DNA of 64,000 nt from Albimonas sp036154955 (GCA_036154955.1 JAYZWL010000003.1:21615-85614), one strand, 5' to 3'; counted from the first letter of the stretch, positions 35,745 through 45,054 are shown. Program-made: numbers and translations. The notes: generated by a model from the letters alone, not told the origin.

Positions 35745-38204
35745 TCAGGCGTCGAGCCCGGCCTCCCGCATCAGGTCGGCCTCGCGCATCAGGGCGGCGG
35801 CCTCGCCCTCCAGCAGACGTTGTCGGCCCTCGCCCCGGATCGGCACCTTGCCGACTTCGAGCATCAGGGGCGCGGCCAGCGGCGTGATCCGCTCCGCCCG
35901 CACCACCCGCACCGCGCCGCGGGCGCGTGCGCACAAGGCCTCGATCCGGCCGAAATCCACCAACCCCCGCTCCGCCTCCCGCCTTGTGATGCGCATCAGC
36001 AGGTGGTCGGGGTCGAAGCGGCGCAGGGTGTCGTAGAGGATGTCGGAGGAGAACGTCGCCTGCCGTCCCGACTTGCGCGTCCCCGGCAGGTTGCGTTCGA
36101 TCAGCCCGGCGATGATGGCGGCGGCCCGGAAGGTCCGCTTCATCACCGCGTTCTCGCCGAGCCAGCCCTCCAGCCCCTCGCGCAGCCCCTCGGCGTCGAG
36201 CAGGGCGGCGGGATCGGGAGCCTCCTCCAGCGCCCAGGTCATCAGGGCGTAGTCGTTGGCCACGAAGCCCAGCGGGCCGAGCCCCGCCGTCTCCATCCGC
36301 CGTGTCACCAGCAGGCCCAGCGTCTGGTGGGCGTTGCGCCCCGCGAAGCCGTAGATCACCAGATGCCGGCGGCCCTGATGGGGGAAGGTCTCGCACAGGA
36401 GGCCGTCGCGGGACGGCAGCGCCGAGCGTTCCGCCTGAAGCGCCAGCCAGTCGGCGGTGTGGGCGGGCAGGCTCCGCGCGGCGTCGGGATCCTCCAGCAG
36501 GTCCATCACCCGGTTCGACAGCAGCGTGGAGGTGGAGAGCTTGGAGCCCCCGAACACCGCGATCTTGGGCTGCCGGGTCCGTTCGCGGGACACGAGGATG
36601 GTCAGGTCGCGCAGCCCCTCGAAGCGCACCACCTCGCCGCCGATCAGGAAGCTGTCGCCGGGGGTCAGGGTGGCGGCGAAATCCTCCTCGATCTCGCCGA
36701 GCTTGGCCCCGCCCCCGCCGCGCCCGCCGAGGCGGACGGAGAGGGTTTCGGTCCCGATGATGGTGCCGAGGTTCATCCGGACGCCCCGCGCCGCCCGCGG
36801 GTCGCGCAGGCGGAAGGTTCCGGGCGGGCCTTCGGCGAGGCGCTTCCACTTGTCGTAGGCGCGCAGCGCGTAGCCGCCGGTGGCGCAGAAGTCGAGGCAG
36901 TCGTCGAACTCGGCCCGGCTCAGTCCCGCATAGGGCCCCGCCCCCGCCCGGATCTCGGCGAAGAGGGCGTCGGCCGCGAAGGGCCCCGCGCAGGCGGTGG
37001 CGAGGATATGCTGGCAGAGCACGTCGAGCGGCCCGTCCCGGTCCTCCTCCCCGTCGAGGTCATGGGCCAGAACCGCGTCGAGCGCGGCGCGGCATTCCAG
37101 CACCTCGAAGCGGTTGGCCGGCACGATCAGCGCGCGGGAGGGGGCGTTGTAACGGTGGTTCGCCCGTCCGATGCGCTGCACCAGCCGCTTGACGTTCTTG
37201 GGCGCGCCGACCTGCACCACCAGGTCGACGTCCCCCCAGTCGATCCCGAGATCCAGCGAGCCGGTGCAGACCACCGCCCTCAGCGCGCCCTCGGCCATCG
37301 CCGCCTCGACCCGCTTGCGCGCCTCCCGGTCGAGGGAGCCGTGGTGGATGCCGATGGGCAGGGCCTCCGCGTTCTCGGCCCAGAGCGCCTGGAAGAACAG
37401 CTCGGCCTGGGCGCGGGTGTTGTGGAAGACCAGCGTGATGCGATGGGCGCGGATCAGGTCCATCACCGCGCCGGCGGCGTGGCGGCCGCCCTGACCGGCC
37501 CAGGGGGGCGGGGCGTCGGTCTCCAGCATCCCGATATCGGGCTCGGGGCCGGGATCGGCTTCGAGGATGCGGCAGCCCGAAGGCGCGAGCCAGCGGCCGA
37601 GCGCGGGCGGATCTTCCACCGTCGCCGACAGCCCCACGACCGACAGCCCCGGCGCCAGCCCCCGCAGGCGCGACAGCAGCAGGGCGAGCTGGTCGCCGCG
37701 CTTGCTCTCGGCCAGCGCGTGCGCCTCGTCCACCACCACGCGGGAAAGGCCCGCGAAGATGCGGGGCGCGTCCTCGTAGCTCAGCAGCAGGGCGAGGCTT
37801 TCCGGCGTGGTCAGCAGGATATGCGGCGGGTCGGCGCGCTGGCGGCGGCGCGCGGTCTGGGAGGTGTCGCCGGTGCGGTCCTCGACCCGGATCGACAGGC
37901 CCATCTCCTCGATCGGGCGGGCGAGGTTGCGGCGGATGTCGGCGGCCAGCGCCTTGAGCGGCGAGAGATAGAGCGTGTGCAGCCCCTTCGGCGGGCTCCC
38001 CTCCAGCGCGACCAGCGTGGGCAGGAAACCCGCCAGCGTCTTGCCGCCGCCGGTGGGGGCGACCAGCAGGTCGGCGCCGCCGGGGCGGGCGGAGGCGAGC
38101 AGGGCGAGCTGGTGGGGATGCGGCGCCCAGCCCCGCCGGGCGAACCAGTCGGCGAAGCGGGGGGGCAGGGCGGGAGGGGGCAGGGAGGGAGGAGGCGCAT
38201 CCAT
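35745..38204 (-). CDS. Ligase-associated DNA damage response DEXH-box helicase (Lhr-like)
   Basis: An 819-residue superfamily 2 helicase of the Lhr-like family that accompanies PdeM, an exonuclease and a DNA ligase in many bacteria. Walker A APTGGGKT is at 49-56, DEAH at 159-162, and the C-terminal RecA-like domain and winged-helix/DUF4910-type core follow. Start 38204 (MDAPPPSLPP) follows AGAATA-poor sequence without a strong ribosome binding site, but longer in-frame starts would add unmatched sequence. GAAC-N7-GAAC, a LexA-type box, lies 34 bases upstream, which supports a DNA-damage role. Confidence 0.9.
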   Translation of the reverse strand: MDAPPPSLPPPALPPRFADWFARRGWAPHPHQLALLASARPGGADLLVAPTGGGKTLAGFLPTLVALEGSPPKGLHTLYLSPLKALAADIRRNLARPIEEMGLSIRVEDRTGDTSQTARRRQRADPPHILLTTPESLALLLSYEDAPRIFAGLSRVVVDEAHALAESKRGDQLALLLSRLRGLAPGLSVVGLSATVEDPPALGRWLAPSGCRILEADPGPEPDIGMLETDAPPPWAGQGGRHAAGAVMDLIRAHRITLVFHNTRAQAELFFQALWAENAEALPIGIHHGSLDREARKRVEAAMAEGALRAVVCTGSLDLGIDWGDVDLVVQVGAPKNVKRLVQRIGRANHRYNAPSRALIVPANRFEVLECRAALDAVLAHDLDGEEDRDGPLDVLCQHILATACAGPFAADALFAEIRAGAGPYAGLSRAEFDDCLDFCATGGYALRAYDKWKRLAEGPPGTFRLRDPRAARGVRMNLGTIIGTETLSVRLGGRGGGGAKLGEIEEDFAATLTPGDSFLIGGEVVRFEGLRDLTILVSRERTRQPKIAVFGGSKLSTSTLLSNRVMDLLEDPDAARSLPAHTADWLALQAERSALPSRDGLLCETFPHQGRRHLVIYGFAGRNAHQTLGLLVTRRMETAGLGPLGFVANDYALMTWALEEAPDPAALLDAEGLREGLEGWLGENAVMKRTFRAAAIIAGLIERNLPGTRKSGRQATFSSDILYDTLRRFDPDHLLMRITRREAERGLVDFGRIEALCARARGAVRVVRAERITPLAAPLMLEVGKVPIRGEGRQRLLEGEAAALMREADLMREAGLDA

Positions 38205-38237
38205 GGCCGGAAGAATAGCGCGGGTGGGGCCGATGCG

Positions 38238-38252
38238 GAACGGGCCGTGAAC
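38238..38252 (-). promoter_or_regulatory. LexA-type box before the DEXH helicase
   Basis: GAAC (38238-38241), seven bases, GAAC (38249-38252) is a perfect GTTC-N7-GTTC on the minus strand, 34 bases upstream of the helicase start. It matches the SOS box of alphaproteobacterial LexA. Confidence 0.75.
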
Positions 38253-38361
38253 ACGTCCGTGCGAGCGGTTCGGCCGGTCGCCGCCGGGGACGGCTCCGCC
38301 CGGCGCCCGGCGGGCCGGTCGCGCCGAGCCGCGCGCCACCGCCCGGCGTAGGCGCGCGGGC

Positions 38362-38413
38362 CCTGCGGGCGACGCCCGCAGGCGCGGCGGGGTCCGGCCC
38401 GCGTCCGGCCCGC
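38362..38413. other. Divergent intergenic region: hairpin and 11-bp tandem repeat
   Basis: The 368-base gap 38205-38572 holds no gene. Besides the LexA-type box it contains a perfect 9-bp stem with a 3-base loop (38362-38370 with 38374-38382) and two tandem copies of GTCCGGCCCGC (38392-38413). Promoters for the helicase and the ATP-grasp gene must share this space. Confidence 0.5.
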
Positions 38414-38572
38414 CTCCTTCCCCTGCGGCATCCCTGCGGCGACGGGGCGCGGCCGGTAAAGTTTCCCGCGCCGCCCTTGACCTCCGTCCGCCGTCCGTCT
38501 CTGATCGACCCCGTATTCATCCGCGCCGCCGCCCCGATCGCTCCGGGGCCCCGGCCATGAAGGGGACGGACC

Positions 38573-39979
38573 GTGTTCAACGAGATGTCCGGATCGGACG
38601 GAAAGTTGCGCGAGCCCTATGCGGGCATCGCCGAATGGCTCGAAACCAGCGGGGTCGAGCTGCTCAATCGCCGCTCGGAGGAGGCCGAGGCCATCTTCCG
38701 CCGCATCGGCATCACCTTCGCCGTCTACGGCGAGGGCGGCGACCCCGAACGCCTGATCCCCTTCGACCTGATCCCCCGGGTCTTCGCCGCCGCCGAATGG
38801 CGCCGGCTCGACCGCGGCATCCGCCAGCGGGCCCGGGCGCTGAACGCCTTCCTCTACGACGTCTACCACCGCGGCGAGATCCTGCGCGCCGGCATCGTGC
38901 CCGCGCATCTCGTCTACCGGAACTCGGCCTTCCTGCCCGAGATGATGGGCATCGAGCCGCCGGGCCGGGTCTATTCCCATATCGTGGGCATCGACATCGT
39001 GCGCACCGGGCCCACGGACTTCCAGGTGCTGGAGGACAACTGCCGCACCCCGTCCGGCGTCTCCTACATGCTGGAGAACCGGGAGATCATGATGCGCATG
39101 TTCCCCGAACTGTTCGACGGCGGCGGGGTGGAGCCGGTGGACGACTATCCCGACGCCCTGCGCAAGACGCTGGAGGAGGTCGCGCCGCCGGCCTGCAAGG
39201 GCGACCCGACCTGCGTGGTGATGACCCCGGGGCCGCTGAACTCGGCCTATTACGAGCATTCCTTCCTCGCCGACCTGATGGGGGTGGAGCTGGTGGAGCC
39301 GCAGGACCTGTTCGTCGACGACGGGCTGGTCTGGATGCGCACCACCCGCGGCCCGCAGCGCGTGGACGTGATCTACCGGCGCATCGACGACGACTTCATC
39401 GACCCGCTGGCCTTCCGCCCCGACAGCCTGCTGGGCGTGCCCGGCATCTTCGACGCCTACCGGGCGGGGGGCGTCACGCTCTGCTCCGCGCCGGGCGCGG
39501 GGGTCGCGGACGACAAGGCGATCTACACCTTCGTTCCGGACATGATCCGCTTCTATCTGGGCGAGAAGCCGATCCTCGACAACGTGCCGACCTGGCGCTG
39601 CGCCGAGACCGACAGCTGCAAATACGTGCTGGAGCATCTGGACGAGCTGGTGGTCAAGGAAGTCCACGGCTCGGGCGGCTACGGCATGCTGATCGGCCCC
39701 AAGGCCACGAAGGAGGAGCGCGAGGCCTACGCCAAGCGCATCGTCGCCGACCCGTCCGACTTCATCGCCCAGCCGACGCTCGACCTGTCGGCGACGCCGA
39801 CCATCTCCGGCGGCTCGGTCTCGCCCCGGCACGTGGATTTCCGCCCCTACTGCCTGGTGGGGCAGGAGATGCGGCTGGTCCCCGGGGGCCTGACCCGGGT
39901 GGCCCTGCGCGAGGGATCGCTGGTGGTCAACTCCTCGCAGGGCGGCGGGGTCAAGGACACCTGGGTGCTGAGCGAATGA
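38573..39979 (+). CDS. Circularly permuted type 2 ATP-grasp protein (Anbu module)
   Basis: A 468-residue protein of the circularly permuted ATP-grasp type 2 family. Such ligases join a carboxylate to an amine with ATP. LEDNCRTPSGVSYMLENR (about residues 150-167) and VVKEVHGSGGYGMLIGP (about 360-376) are the family's hallmark blocks. The start is GTG at 38573, with GGGGACGGACC before it. The gene is followed within 40 bases by the alpha-E gene and then by transglutaminase-like and Anbu genes; this set is known to travel together and may make and process a short peptide. Confidence 0.92.
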   Translation: MFNEMSGSDGKLREPYAGIAEWLETSGVELLNRRSEEAEAIFRRIGITFAVYGEGGDPERLIPFDLIPRVFAAAEWRRLDRGIRQRARALNAFLYDVYHRGEILRAGIVPAHLVYRNSAFLPEMMGIEPPGRVYSHIVGIDIVRTGPTDFQVLEDNCRTPSGVSYMLENREIMMRMFPELFDGGGVEPVDDYPDALRKTLEEVAPPACKGDPTCVVMTPGPLNSAYYEHSFLADLMGVELVEPQDLFVDDGLVWMRTTRGPQRVDVIYRRIDDDFIDPLAFRPDSLLGVPGIFDAYRAGGVTLCSAPGAGVADDKAIYTFVPDMIRFYLGEKPILDNVPTWRCAETDSCKYVLEHLDELVVKEVHGSGGYGMLIGPKATKEEREAYAKRIVADPSDFIAQPTLDLSATPTISGGSVSPRHVDFRPYCLVGQEMRLVPGGLTRVALREGSLVVNSSQGGGVKDTWVLSE

Positions 39980-40019
39980 CGGCGCGCGCGGACACCCGCC
40001 GGCGCGAGGGAGCGAACGC

Positions 40020-40955
40020 ATGCTGAGCCGGACGGCCGAGAACCTGTTCTGGATGGCCCGCTATATCGAGCGCGCCGAAAGCACCGCGCGGCTGATGGAG
40101 ATGGGCCAGCGCATGGCCATGCTCCCCGGCGCGGGGGAGCGGGACGAGTGGCGCTCCGTCGTCACCTCCTGCGGATCGGCGCATCACTTCGACGACGGCG
40201 AGCGGATCACCGAGGTCGCCGCGGCGCGGTCGCTGGTGCTGGACCCGGAGAACCCGTCCTCGATCCGCGCCTGCCTCGCGGCGGCGCGGGCCAACGGCAA
40301 GGCGGTGCGCACCGCGCTCACCCGCGAGATGTGGGAAGGGCTCAACGACGGCTGGCGCAAGCTGGAGGCGGTGGACGACAACGCCCAGTCCCTGCGCCGG
40401 GAGCTGCCGGAGCTGCTGGACTGGACCAAGCGGCGCGCGAACCTGTTCCGCGGCGCGGCCGAAACCTCGATGCTGCGCAACGACGGCTGGGACTTCATGC
40501 GCATCGGCGGCTTCATCGAGCGCGCCGACATGATCCTGCGCCTTCTTGACGTGAAGTATTTCGTGCTGCTGCCCGAAACCGACGTGGTCGGCGGCGGGCG
40601 GGATCACCACCAGTGGACCTCGGTGCTGCACGCGACCTCCGCCACCCGGGCCTTCCACCACGTCTACAAGGGCGACTACGCGCCCTGGCAGATCACCGAC
40701 TTCCTGCTGCTCAACCGGGCGTTCCCGCGGTCGCTGTCGCATTGCTACCGCCAGACGCTCGGCCATCTGGAGCATATCGAGCGGCGCTACGGCGCGCGCC
40801 ATCCCTGCCACGACACCGCCCGCGCGATGGTGGAGCGGCTGGAGGGCGCGGGCATGGGCGAGCTGTTCAAGCAGGGCCTGCACGAATTCGTCTCGGACGC
40901 GCTGGGGGTCACCGCCCGGCTGTCGCGCGAGATCAAAGAAGCCTATCATTTCTGA
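40020..40955 (+). CDS. Alpha-E domain protein (Anbu module)
   Basis: A 311-residue all-alpha protein of the alpha-E (DUF403) family, starting MLSRTAENLFWMARYIERAE, the characteristic opening. Family members accompany circularly permuted ATP-grasp and transglutaminase-like genes; the biochemical role is not established. Start 40020 follows CGAGGGAGCGAACGC. It lies 40 bases after the ATP-grasp stop and 13 before the transglutaminase-like gene. Confidence 0.92.
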   Translation: MLSRTAENLFWMARYIERAESTARLMEMGQRMAMLPGAGERDEWRSVVTSCGSAHHFDDGERITEVAAARSLVLDPENPSSIRACLAAARANGKAVRTALTREMWEGLNDGWRKLEAVDDNAQSLRRELPELLDWTKRRANLFRGAAETSMLRNDGWDFMRIGGFIERADMILRLLDVKYFVLLPETDVVGGGRDHHQWTSVLHATSATRAFHHVYKGDYAPWQITDFLLLNRAFPRSLSHCYRQTLGHLEHIERRYGARHPCHDTARAMVERLEGAGMGELFKQGLHEFVSDALGVTARLSREIKEAYHF

Positions 40956-40968
40956 GGGGACCGTTCCG

Positions 40969-41835
40969 ATGCGCCTGAGCATCCGTCACCGCACGGTCTA
41001 CGAATACGACCCCGCCGCCCTGCGCCTGGCGCTGCGCCTGCGGCTGTGGCCGTCGGCCTATGAGGCGCAGACCGCCTCCGACTGGTCCGTGACCGTCAAC
41101 GGCGAGGCGGTGAGCCCGCTCTTGACCGACGATTTCGGCGACGCGGTCGCGCTGTGGCACGCGCATCAGCCGATCGGCTCGGTCGAGATCGTGGCGACCG
41201 GCACGGTGGAGACCACCGACGCCGCCGGCGTGGTGCGCGGGCTGGGCCACGCCCGCGCCGCGGGCGTGTTCCTGCGCGACACCCCGCTGACCAAGCCCGA
41301 CGACGCGATCTGCGAACTGGCCGCCACCGTCGCGGCGGAGGCCGGGGACGACGGCACGCTCGCCGTCATGCACGCCCTGCGCACCGCGGTGCGCGAGGCG
41401 GTGGACTACCGCCCCGGCGTGACCGAGGCCGACACCACCGCCGCCCGCGCGCTCGCGCTCGGGGCCGGGGTCTGCCAGGACCATGCGCATGTGTTCATCG
41501 CCGCCGCCCGCTCGCTGGGCGTGCCGGCGCGCTACGTCTCGGGCTACCTGCTGGTCGAACCCTCCGCGGAGGACGACGAGGACGAGGCGGCGGTCAAGCT
41601 CGACGAGCTGAACGAGACCCATGCCTGGGCCGAGGCCTTCGTGGAGGGGCTGGGCTGGGTCGGCTTCGACCCGTCCAACGACGTCTGCCCCACGGACGGC
41701 TACGTGCGCCTGGTCGCCGGGCTCGACGCCAACGAGGCGGCGCCGATCCGCGGCTCGGTGACCGGCCAGTCCGAGACCACGCTGACGGCGGAGGTCGAGG
41801 TCTCCCGCGCCCAGGGGCAGAGCCAGCAGCAATAA
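40969..41835 (+). CDS. Transglutaminase-like protein (Anbu module)
   Basis: A 288-residue protein with an N-terminal beta domain (LSIRHRTVYEYDP) and a transglutaminase-like core. The catalytic triad is C169 (GVCQDHAHVF), H218 (ETHAWAEAF) and D234 (GFDPSND). These proteins are papain-like peptidases or amide-bond formers. Start 40969 follows TGAGGGGACCGTTCCG. A Gln-rich tail ends the protein. The Anbu gene follows after 117 bases. Confidence 0.93.
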   Translation: MRLSIRHRTVYEYDPAALRLALRLRLWPSAYEAQTASDWSVTVNGEAVSPLLTDDFGDAVALWHAHQPIGSVEIVATGTVETTDAAGVVRGLGHARAAGVFLRDTPLTKPDDAICELAATVAAEAGDDGTLAVMHALRTAVREAVDYRPGVTEADTTAARALALGAGVCQDHAHVFIAAARSLGVPARYVSGYLLVEPSAEDDEDEAAVKLDELNETHAWAEAFVEGLGWVGFDPSNDVCPTDGYVRLVAGLDANEAAPIRGSVTGQSETTLTAEVEVSRAQGQSQQQ

Positions 41836-41952
41836 GGGCGCGGCCCGGCGCCTGCGCGGCGAAGGACGGATGACATCCGTCCGGCGCCCCTGTATCTCCC
41901 GCCGTGCTGCTCGGGCGCCCTTCCGGCGCCCCGACCCGAGGGAGAACCCGCC

Positions 41953-42690
41953 GTGACCTATTGCGTGGGCCTGCGCCTGGACGCCGGGCTGGTGATGCTG
42001 TCCGACACCCGCACCAATGCCGGGCTCGATAACATCTCCCGCTTCGGCAAGATGTTCACGTGGGAGCGGGAGGGGGAGCGCGCGCTGATCGCGATGACCG
42101 CCGGCAGCCTGTCGATCACCCAGGGGGTGATCACCGCGCTGAACGAGGCCTGCGCCCGGGCCGAGGCGGGGGAGGAGGTCGAGAGCCTCCTGAACTGCGA
42201 CAGCCTGTTCCGCGCCGCCCAGCTGGTCGGCGACGCCATGGCCGCCCAGCAGCGCCGCTACCGCGAGCGGCTGGAGGAGGCGGGGGCGGGGACCGGCGCC
42301 TCGATCATCCTCGGCGGCCAGCGCAAGGGCGGCAAGGCGCGGCTGTTCCTGATCTACGGGGCCGGCAATTTCATCGAGGCGACCGAGGACACCCCCTTCT
42401 TCCAGATCGGGGAGCACAAATACGGCAAGCCGATCCTCGACCGGGTGATCGAGCCGTCGACCCCGCTGCCCACCGCGCTCAAGGCCGCGTTCGTGTCGAT
42501 GGATTCGACCCTGCGATCCAACCTCTCGGTCGGGATGCCGCTGGACCTCGCGGTGATGGAGGCGGGCAGCCTGCGCGTCGACATCCGGCGCCGGATGGAG
42601 CTGGACGACCCGGAATTCGCCAAGGTCTCCGGCGCCTGGAGCGATTCGCTCCGCGACGCGTTCTCCCGCTTGCCCGAGATCGTTTTCTGA
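41953..42690 (+). CDS. Anbu (proteasome-related) peptidase
   Basis: A 245-residue ancestral-beta-subunit (Anbu) protein, related to HslV and 20S proteasome beta subunits. The N-terminus MTYCVGLRLDAG places Thr2 as the nucleophile after Met removal; D18 (SDTRTN) and K33 (GKMF) complete the proteasome-type active site. The start codon is GTG at 41953, behind GGGAGAACCCGCC. It is the fourth gene of the ATP-grasp, alpha-E, transglutaminase, Anbu set. No AAA+ unfoldase is nearby. The natural substrate of Anbu is not known to me. Confidence 0.92.
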   Translation: MTYCVGLRLDAGLVMLSDTRTNAGLDNISRFGKMFTWEREGERALIAMTAGSLSITQGVITALNEACARAEAGEEVESLLNCDSLFRAAQLVGDAMAAQQRRYRERLEEAGAGTGASIILGGQRKGGKARLFLIYGAGNFIEATEDTPFFQIGEHKYGKPILDRVIEPSTPLPTALKAAFVSMDSTLRSNLSVGMPLDLAVMEAGSLRVDIRRRMELDDPEFAKVSGAWSDSLRDAFSRLPEIVF

Positions 42691-43078
42691 CCCTGCGTCG
42701 CCCGGGCGCACCCCACGGCGTCGGCGGGAATCCGCGCCCCGGGGCGGCGGGCGGACCGACGCGGCGAGGCCGGAATCGGCGTCCGGACATGCGGAAACTC
42801 GTATGTGAAGCTGAAATGACCGCTTGCGGACGGATCGCCCGCCGCCGCCCCGGGCCCCGCGATCGACGCGGTTCCGGCGACGGTCCGTCCTCTTCCGGCG
42901 GGCATTGGATACCTTGTTCAATTCTGAAAACTGATTAATATGAATTCAGCGGATCGGCTCGATTCCCAAGGTTGGGAAAAGATACGGTTCGCTGAACCGA
43001 AGATGAATAAGGCTCGTCCCGCGTCGCACGGACGATCGTTCGCTTCGGTAGGTTGCGTAGCGTGTCCTGGAGGACAAC
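42691..43078. promoter_or_regulatory. Intergenic region with AT-rich promoter island before the TadE-like gene
   Basis: No gene is supported. Bases 42900-43015 are unusually AT-rich for this window. TTGTTC (42914-42919) and TAATAT (42936-42941) with a 16-base spacer form a weak promoter candidate. ATGAATAAG at 43003-43011 recurs at 45073-45081 before the second TadG-like gene. Confidence 0.45.
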
Positions 43079-43480
43079 ATGAGCGTCATTCGGCGCCTTC
43101 GTGCGTGCAAGCGAGACGACTCGGGGTCGGCGACCGTCGAGTTCGTGCTCTGGCTTCCCATCTTCTTCATGGTCTTCTGCGGCGCGACCGACGCCACCCT
43201 GCTGATGCACAAGCAGACGCAGATGATCGATGTCGCGCGCTCCGCCTCGCGGGCCGTGTCCATGGGCGTCTCCTCGGAAGCCGAGGCCAAGGCCTTCGCG
43301 CTCCAGCAGATGCGGACCGACAACGAGGAGAGCGCCTCCGTCACCGTGCAGAACGGTTTCGTGACCGCGACCCTGAACATCCCCTATTCGGATGTGGTGA
43401 TCTTCGGCTCCTTCCTCGCCGGCGACAACGCGCTGGGCGCGTCGGTCACCATGGTCGACGAATCCTCGACGAATGGCTGA
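43079..43480 (+). CDS. TadE-like pseudopilin
   Basis: A 133-residue TadE-family protein. The signature SATVEFVLWLPIFFMVF (residues 17-33), with Glu21 at the +5-like position, is the prepilin-like N-terminal hydrophobic helix preceded by a basic tail. TadE proteins are minor pseudopilins of Flp/Tad secretion systems. Start 43079 follows CCTGGAGGACAAC. Its stop overlaps the next start by eight bases, so the first TadG-like gene is coupled to it. No other Tad machinery genes (CpaF, TadB, TadC, RcpA, prepilin peptidase) are in the window. Confidence 0.9.
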   Translation: MSVIRRLRACKRDDSGSATVEFVLWLPIFFMVFCGATDATLLMHKQTQMIDVARSASRAVSMGVSSEAEAKAFALQQMRTDNEESASVTVQNGFVTATLNIPYSDVVIFGSFLAGDNALGASVTMVDESSTNG

Positions 43481-44888
43481 TCGGGCGGCCAGACCGTCGG
43501 CGCCCGCCTGGCTGCGGCTGGCGCGGGACGAGACCGGCGCCGGCAGCATGATGTCGCTGCTGTGGCTCACGGCGTTGATGGTCATCGCCGGCGTCGCGGT
43601 CGACGTGTCCAACGCCTACCGGGTGCGCGCGCAGCTTCAGGCCACCGCCGATGCAGCCGCGCTCGCCGCCATCCTGCGCATCGGCGACGATGCGCAGGCC
43701 CGCGCCGCCGCCCAGCAGCTCGCCCGCATCAACATGCCCGCCGACGTCAACGGCGAGGTGATGCCCGAGGCGCTGGTGACGCTGGGCGTCTGGGATCCGG
43801 TGACCGACAGCTTCGTCGCCACCGCGGAAGGCCCGCACAACGCCGTGCATGTCGTGGCCAAGCGTGGCGACGACGGCGGGTTCGAGGTGCCGACCTTCCT
43901 GCTCGGCCTGCTCAGCAACGACAGCTGGACCATCGCCGCCGCCTCCACCGCGGTTTATCGGCCGACCTCCGCCGGGCCCGGCGGCAATTTGTGCGGCGGC
44001 GGGCTGATCATGTCCGCCAAGGACCTGCAGATGGGCGGCAACAACGAGCTGACCGACGGCATCTGCGTGCATGGCGAGACCGGGGTGAAGTTCGGCGGCT
44101 CCAGCTTCTTCACCGATGACGTCCGCGTCAGCGCCTTCGACCCCGACACCATCGAGATCGGCGGCGTCGACAGCGGCTCGGCCGGCGAAGCCGAGGTGAA
44201 GGTCGACGAATCGGTGCATATGGAGCCGAAGGTCCTGCCGAAGCTGAACGACATGTTCGCGGACCTGTGGACCGCGCTCTACGACAGCGGCGTCTCCACC
44301 TATTCCGGCCCGCTGATCCCGGACTTCATCTACAACGCCCAGGGCTACGCCAACGTGGTTCGGGTGAACCAGTGGTGGTGGACGGTGCAGCCGGGCGACC
44401 TGAGCCCCAACACCATCTACATGGTCAACCACGGCATGCAGCTCGCCGGGAAGGTGGACGCGCAGAACATCGCCATCATCGCCAAGGGGCAGATCGGCAT
44501 GGGCGGCGGGCCGAACCTGGTGTTCGACAAGGTGCTGATCTTCGGCGAGGGGGACCTGAACTTCTCCGGCTCCGCGTCCTACGGGCAGGAGGCGCATTAC
44601 TGCGACGACGGCGAGTTCGACGTCTACATGTTCTCCAAGACCCGGGTGTCGCTCGGCGGCTCCGATCCCAACGCCTGGACCCATGCCTTCATGTCCGCGG
44701 CGCCCCAGTTCCACCCGGGCGGGTCGTTCAAGAACGGCGGCGGGATCTATGTGGAGGCGGCCGAGCAGGTGCAGCTCGGAGGCAACGCCCAGGTGCATGG
44801 CTGCGGCGTCGAGATGAGCGGCCTTTACGAGACGATACGCGTCGAGGACGAGAACGCGATCAGCTATACAGCGGCCCTAGTCCGCTGA
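43473..44888 (+). CDS. TadG-like protein, copy 1
   Basis: A 471-residue TadG-like protein. A transmembrane pseudopilin helix at about 27-46 (SLLWLTALMVIAGVAVDVSN) is followed by RVRAQLQATADAAALAA, typical of TadE/TadG. The rest, about 300 residues, is a Gly-rich beta domain with four Cys (174, 198, 377, 444) kept in all three copies; it lacks the vWA domain of many TadG proteins. A block such as NTIYMVNHGMQLAG and GQIGMGGGP recurs in each copy. It overlaps the TadE-like gene by eight bases and is followed by an intrinsic terminator. Probably an envelope-anchored, extracytoplasmic protein of unknown role. Confidence 0.85.
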   Translation: MADRAARPSAPAWLRLARDETGAGSMMSLLWLTALMVIAGVAVDVSNAYRVRAQLQATADAAALAAILRIGDDAQARAAAQQLARINMPADVNGEVMPEALVTLGVWDPVTDSFVATAEGPHNAVHVVAKRGDDGGFEVPTFLLGLLSNDSWTIAAASTAVYRPTSAGPGGNLCGGGLIMSAKDLQMGGNNELTDGICVHGETGVKFGGSSFFTDDVRVSAFDPDTIEIGGVDSGSAGEAEVKVDESVHMEPKVLPKLNDMFADLWTALYDSGVSTYSGPLIPDFIYNAQGYANVVRVNQWWWTVQPGDLSPNTIYMVNHGMQLAGKVDAQNIAIIAKGQIGMGGGPNLVFDKVLIFGEGDLNFSGSASYGQEAHYCDDGEFDVYMFSKTRVSLGGSDPNAWTHAFMSAAPQFHPGGSFKNGGGIYVEAAEQVQLGGNAQVHGCGVEMSGLYETIRVEDENAISYTAALVR

Positions 44889-44934
44889 CAGGACGCCCGG
44901 TCCCGGGGGATCCCTCCACCGTGTCCGGGCTATT

Positions 44935-44974
44935 GGCCGCGTCGCTTGCAGGGCGACGCGGCCCTCTTCTTTTC
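44935..44974 (+). terminator. Intrinsic terminator after TadG-like copy 1
   Basis: An 11-bp perfect stem (44935-44945 with 44953-44963), a 7-base loop and the T-rich tail CTCTTCTTTTC. This separates the TadE plus copy 1 transcript from copy 2. Confidence 0.9.
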
Positions 44975-45054
44975 AGGGGTCCGCATTCGGGCGCGTCCCG
45001 CCTGCCGCAAGCGGGGCCGAAGCTGAAAAGTCGCTCACCAAGATGAACGAAACC

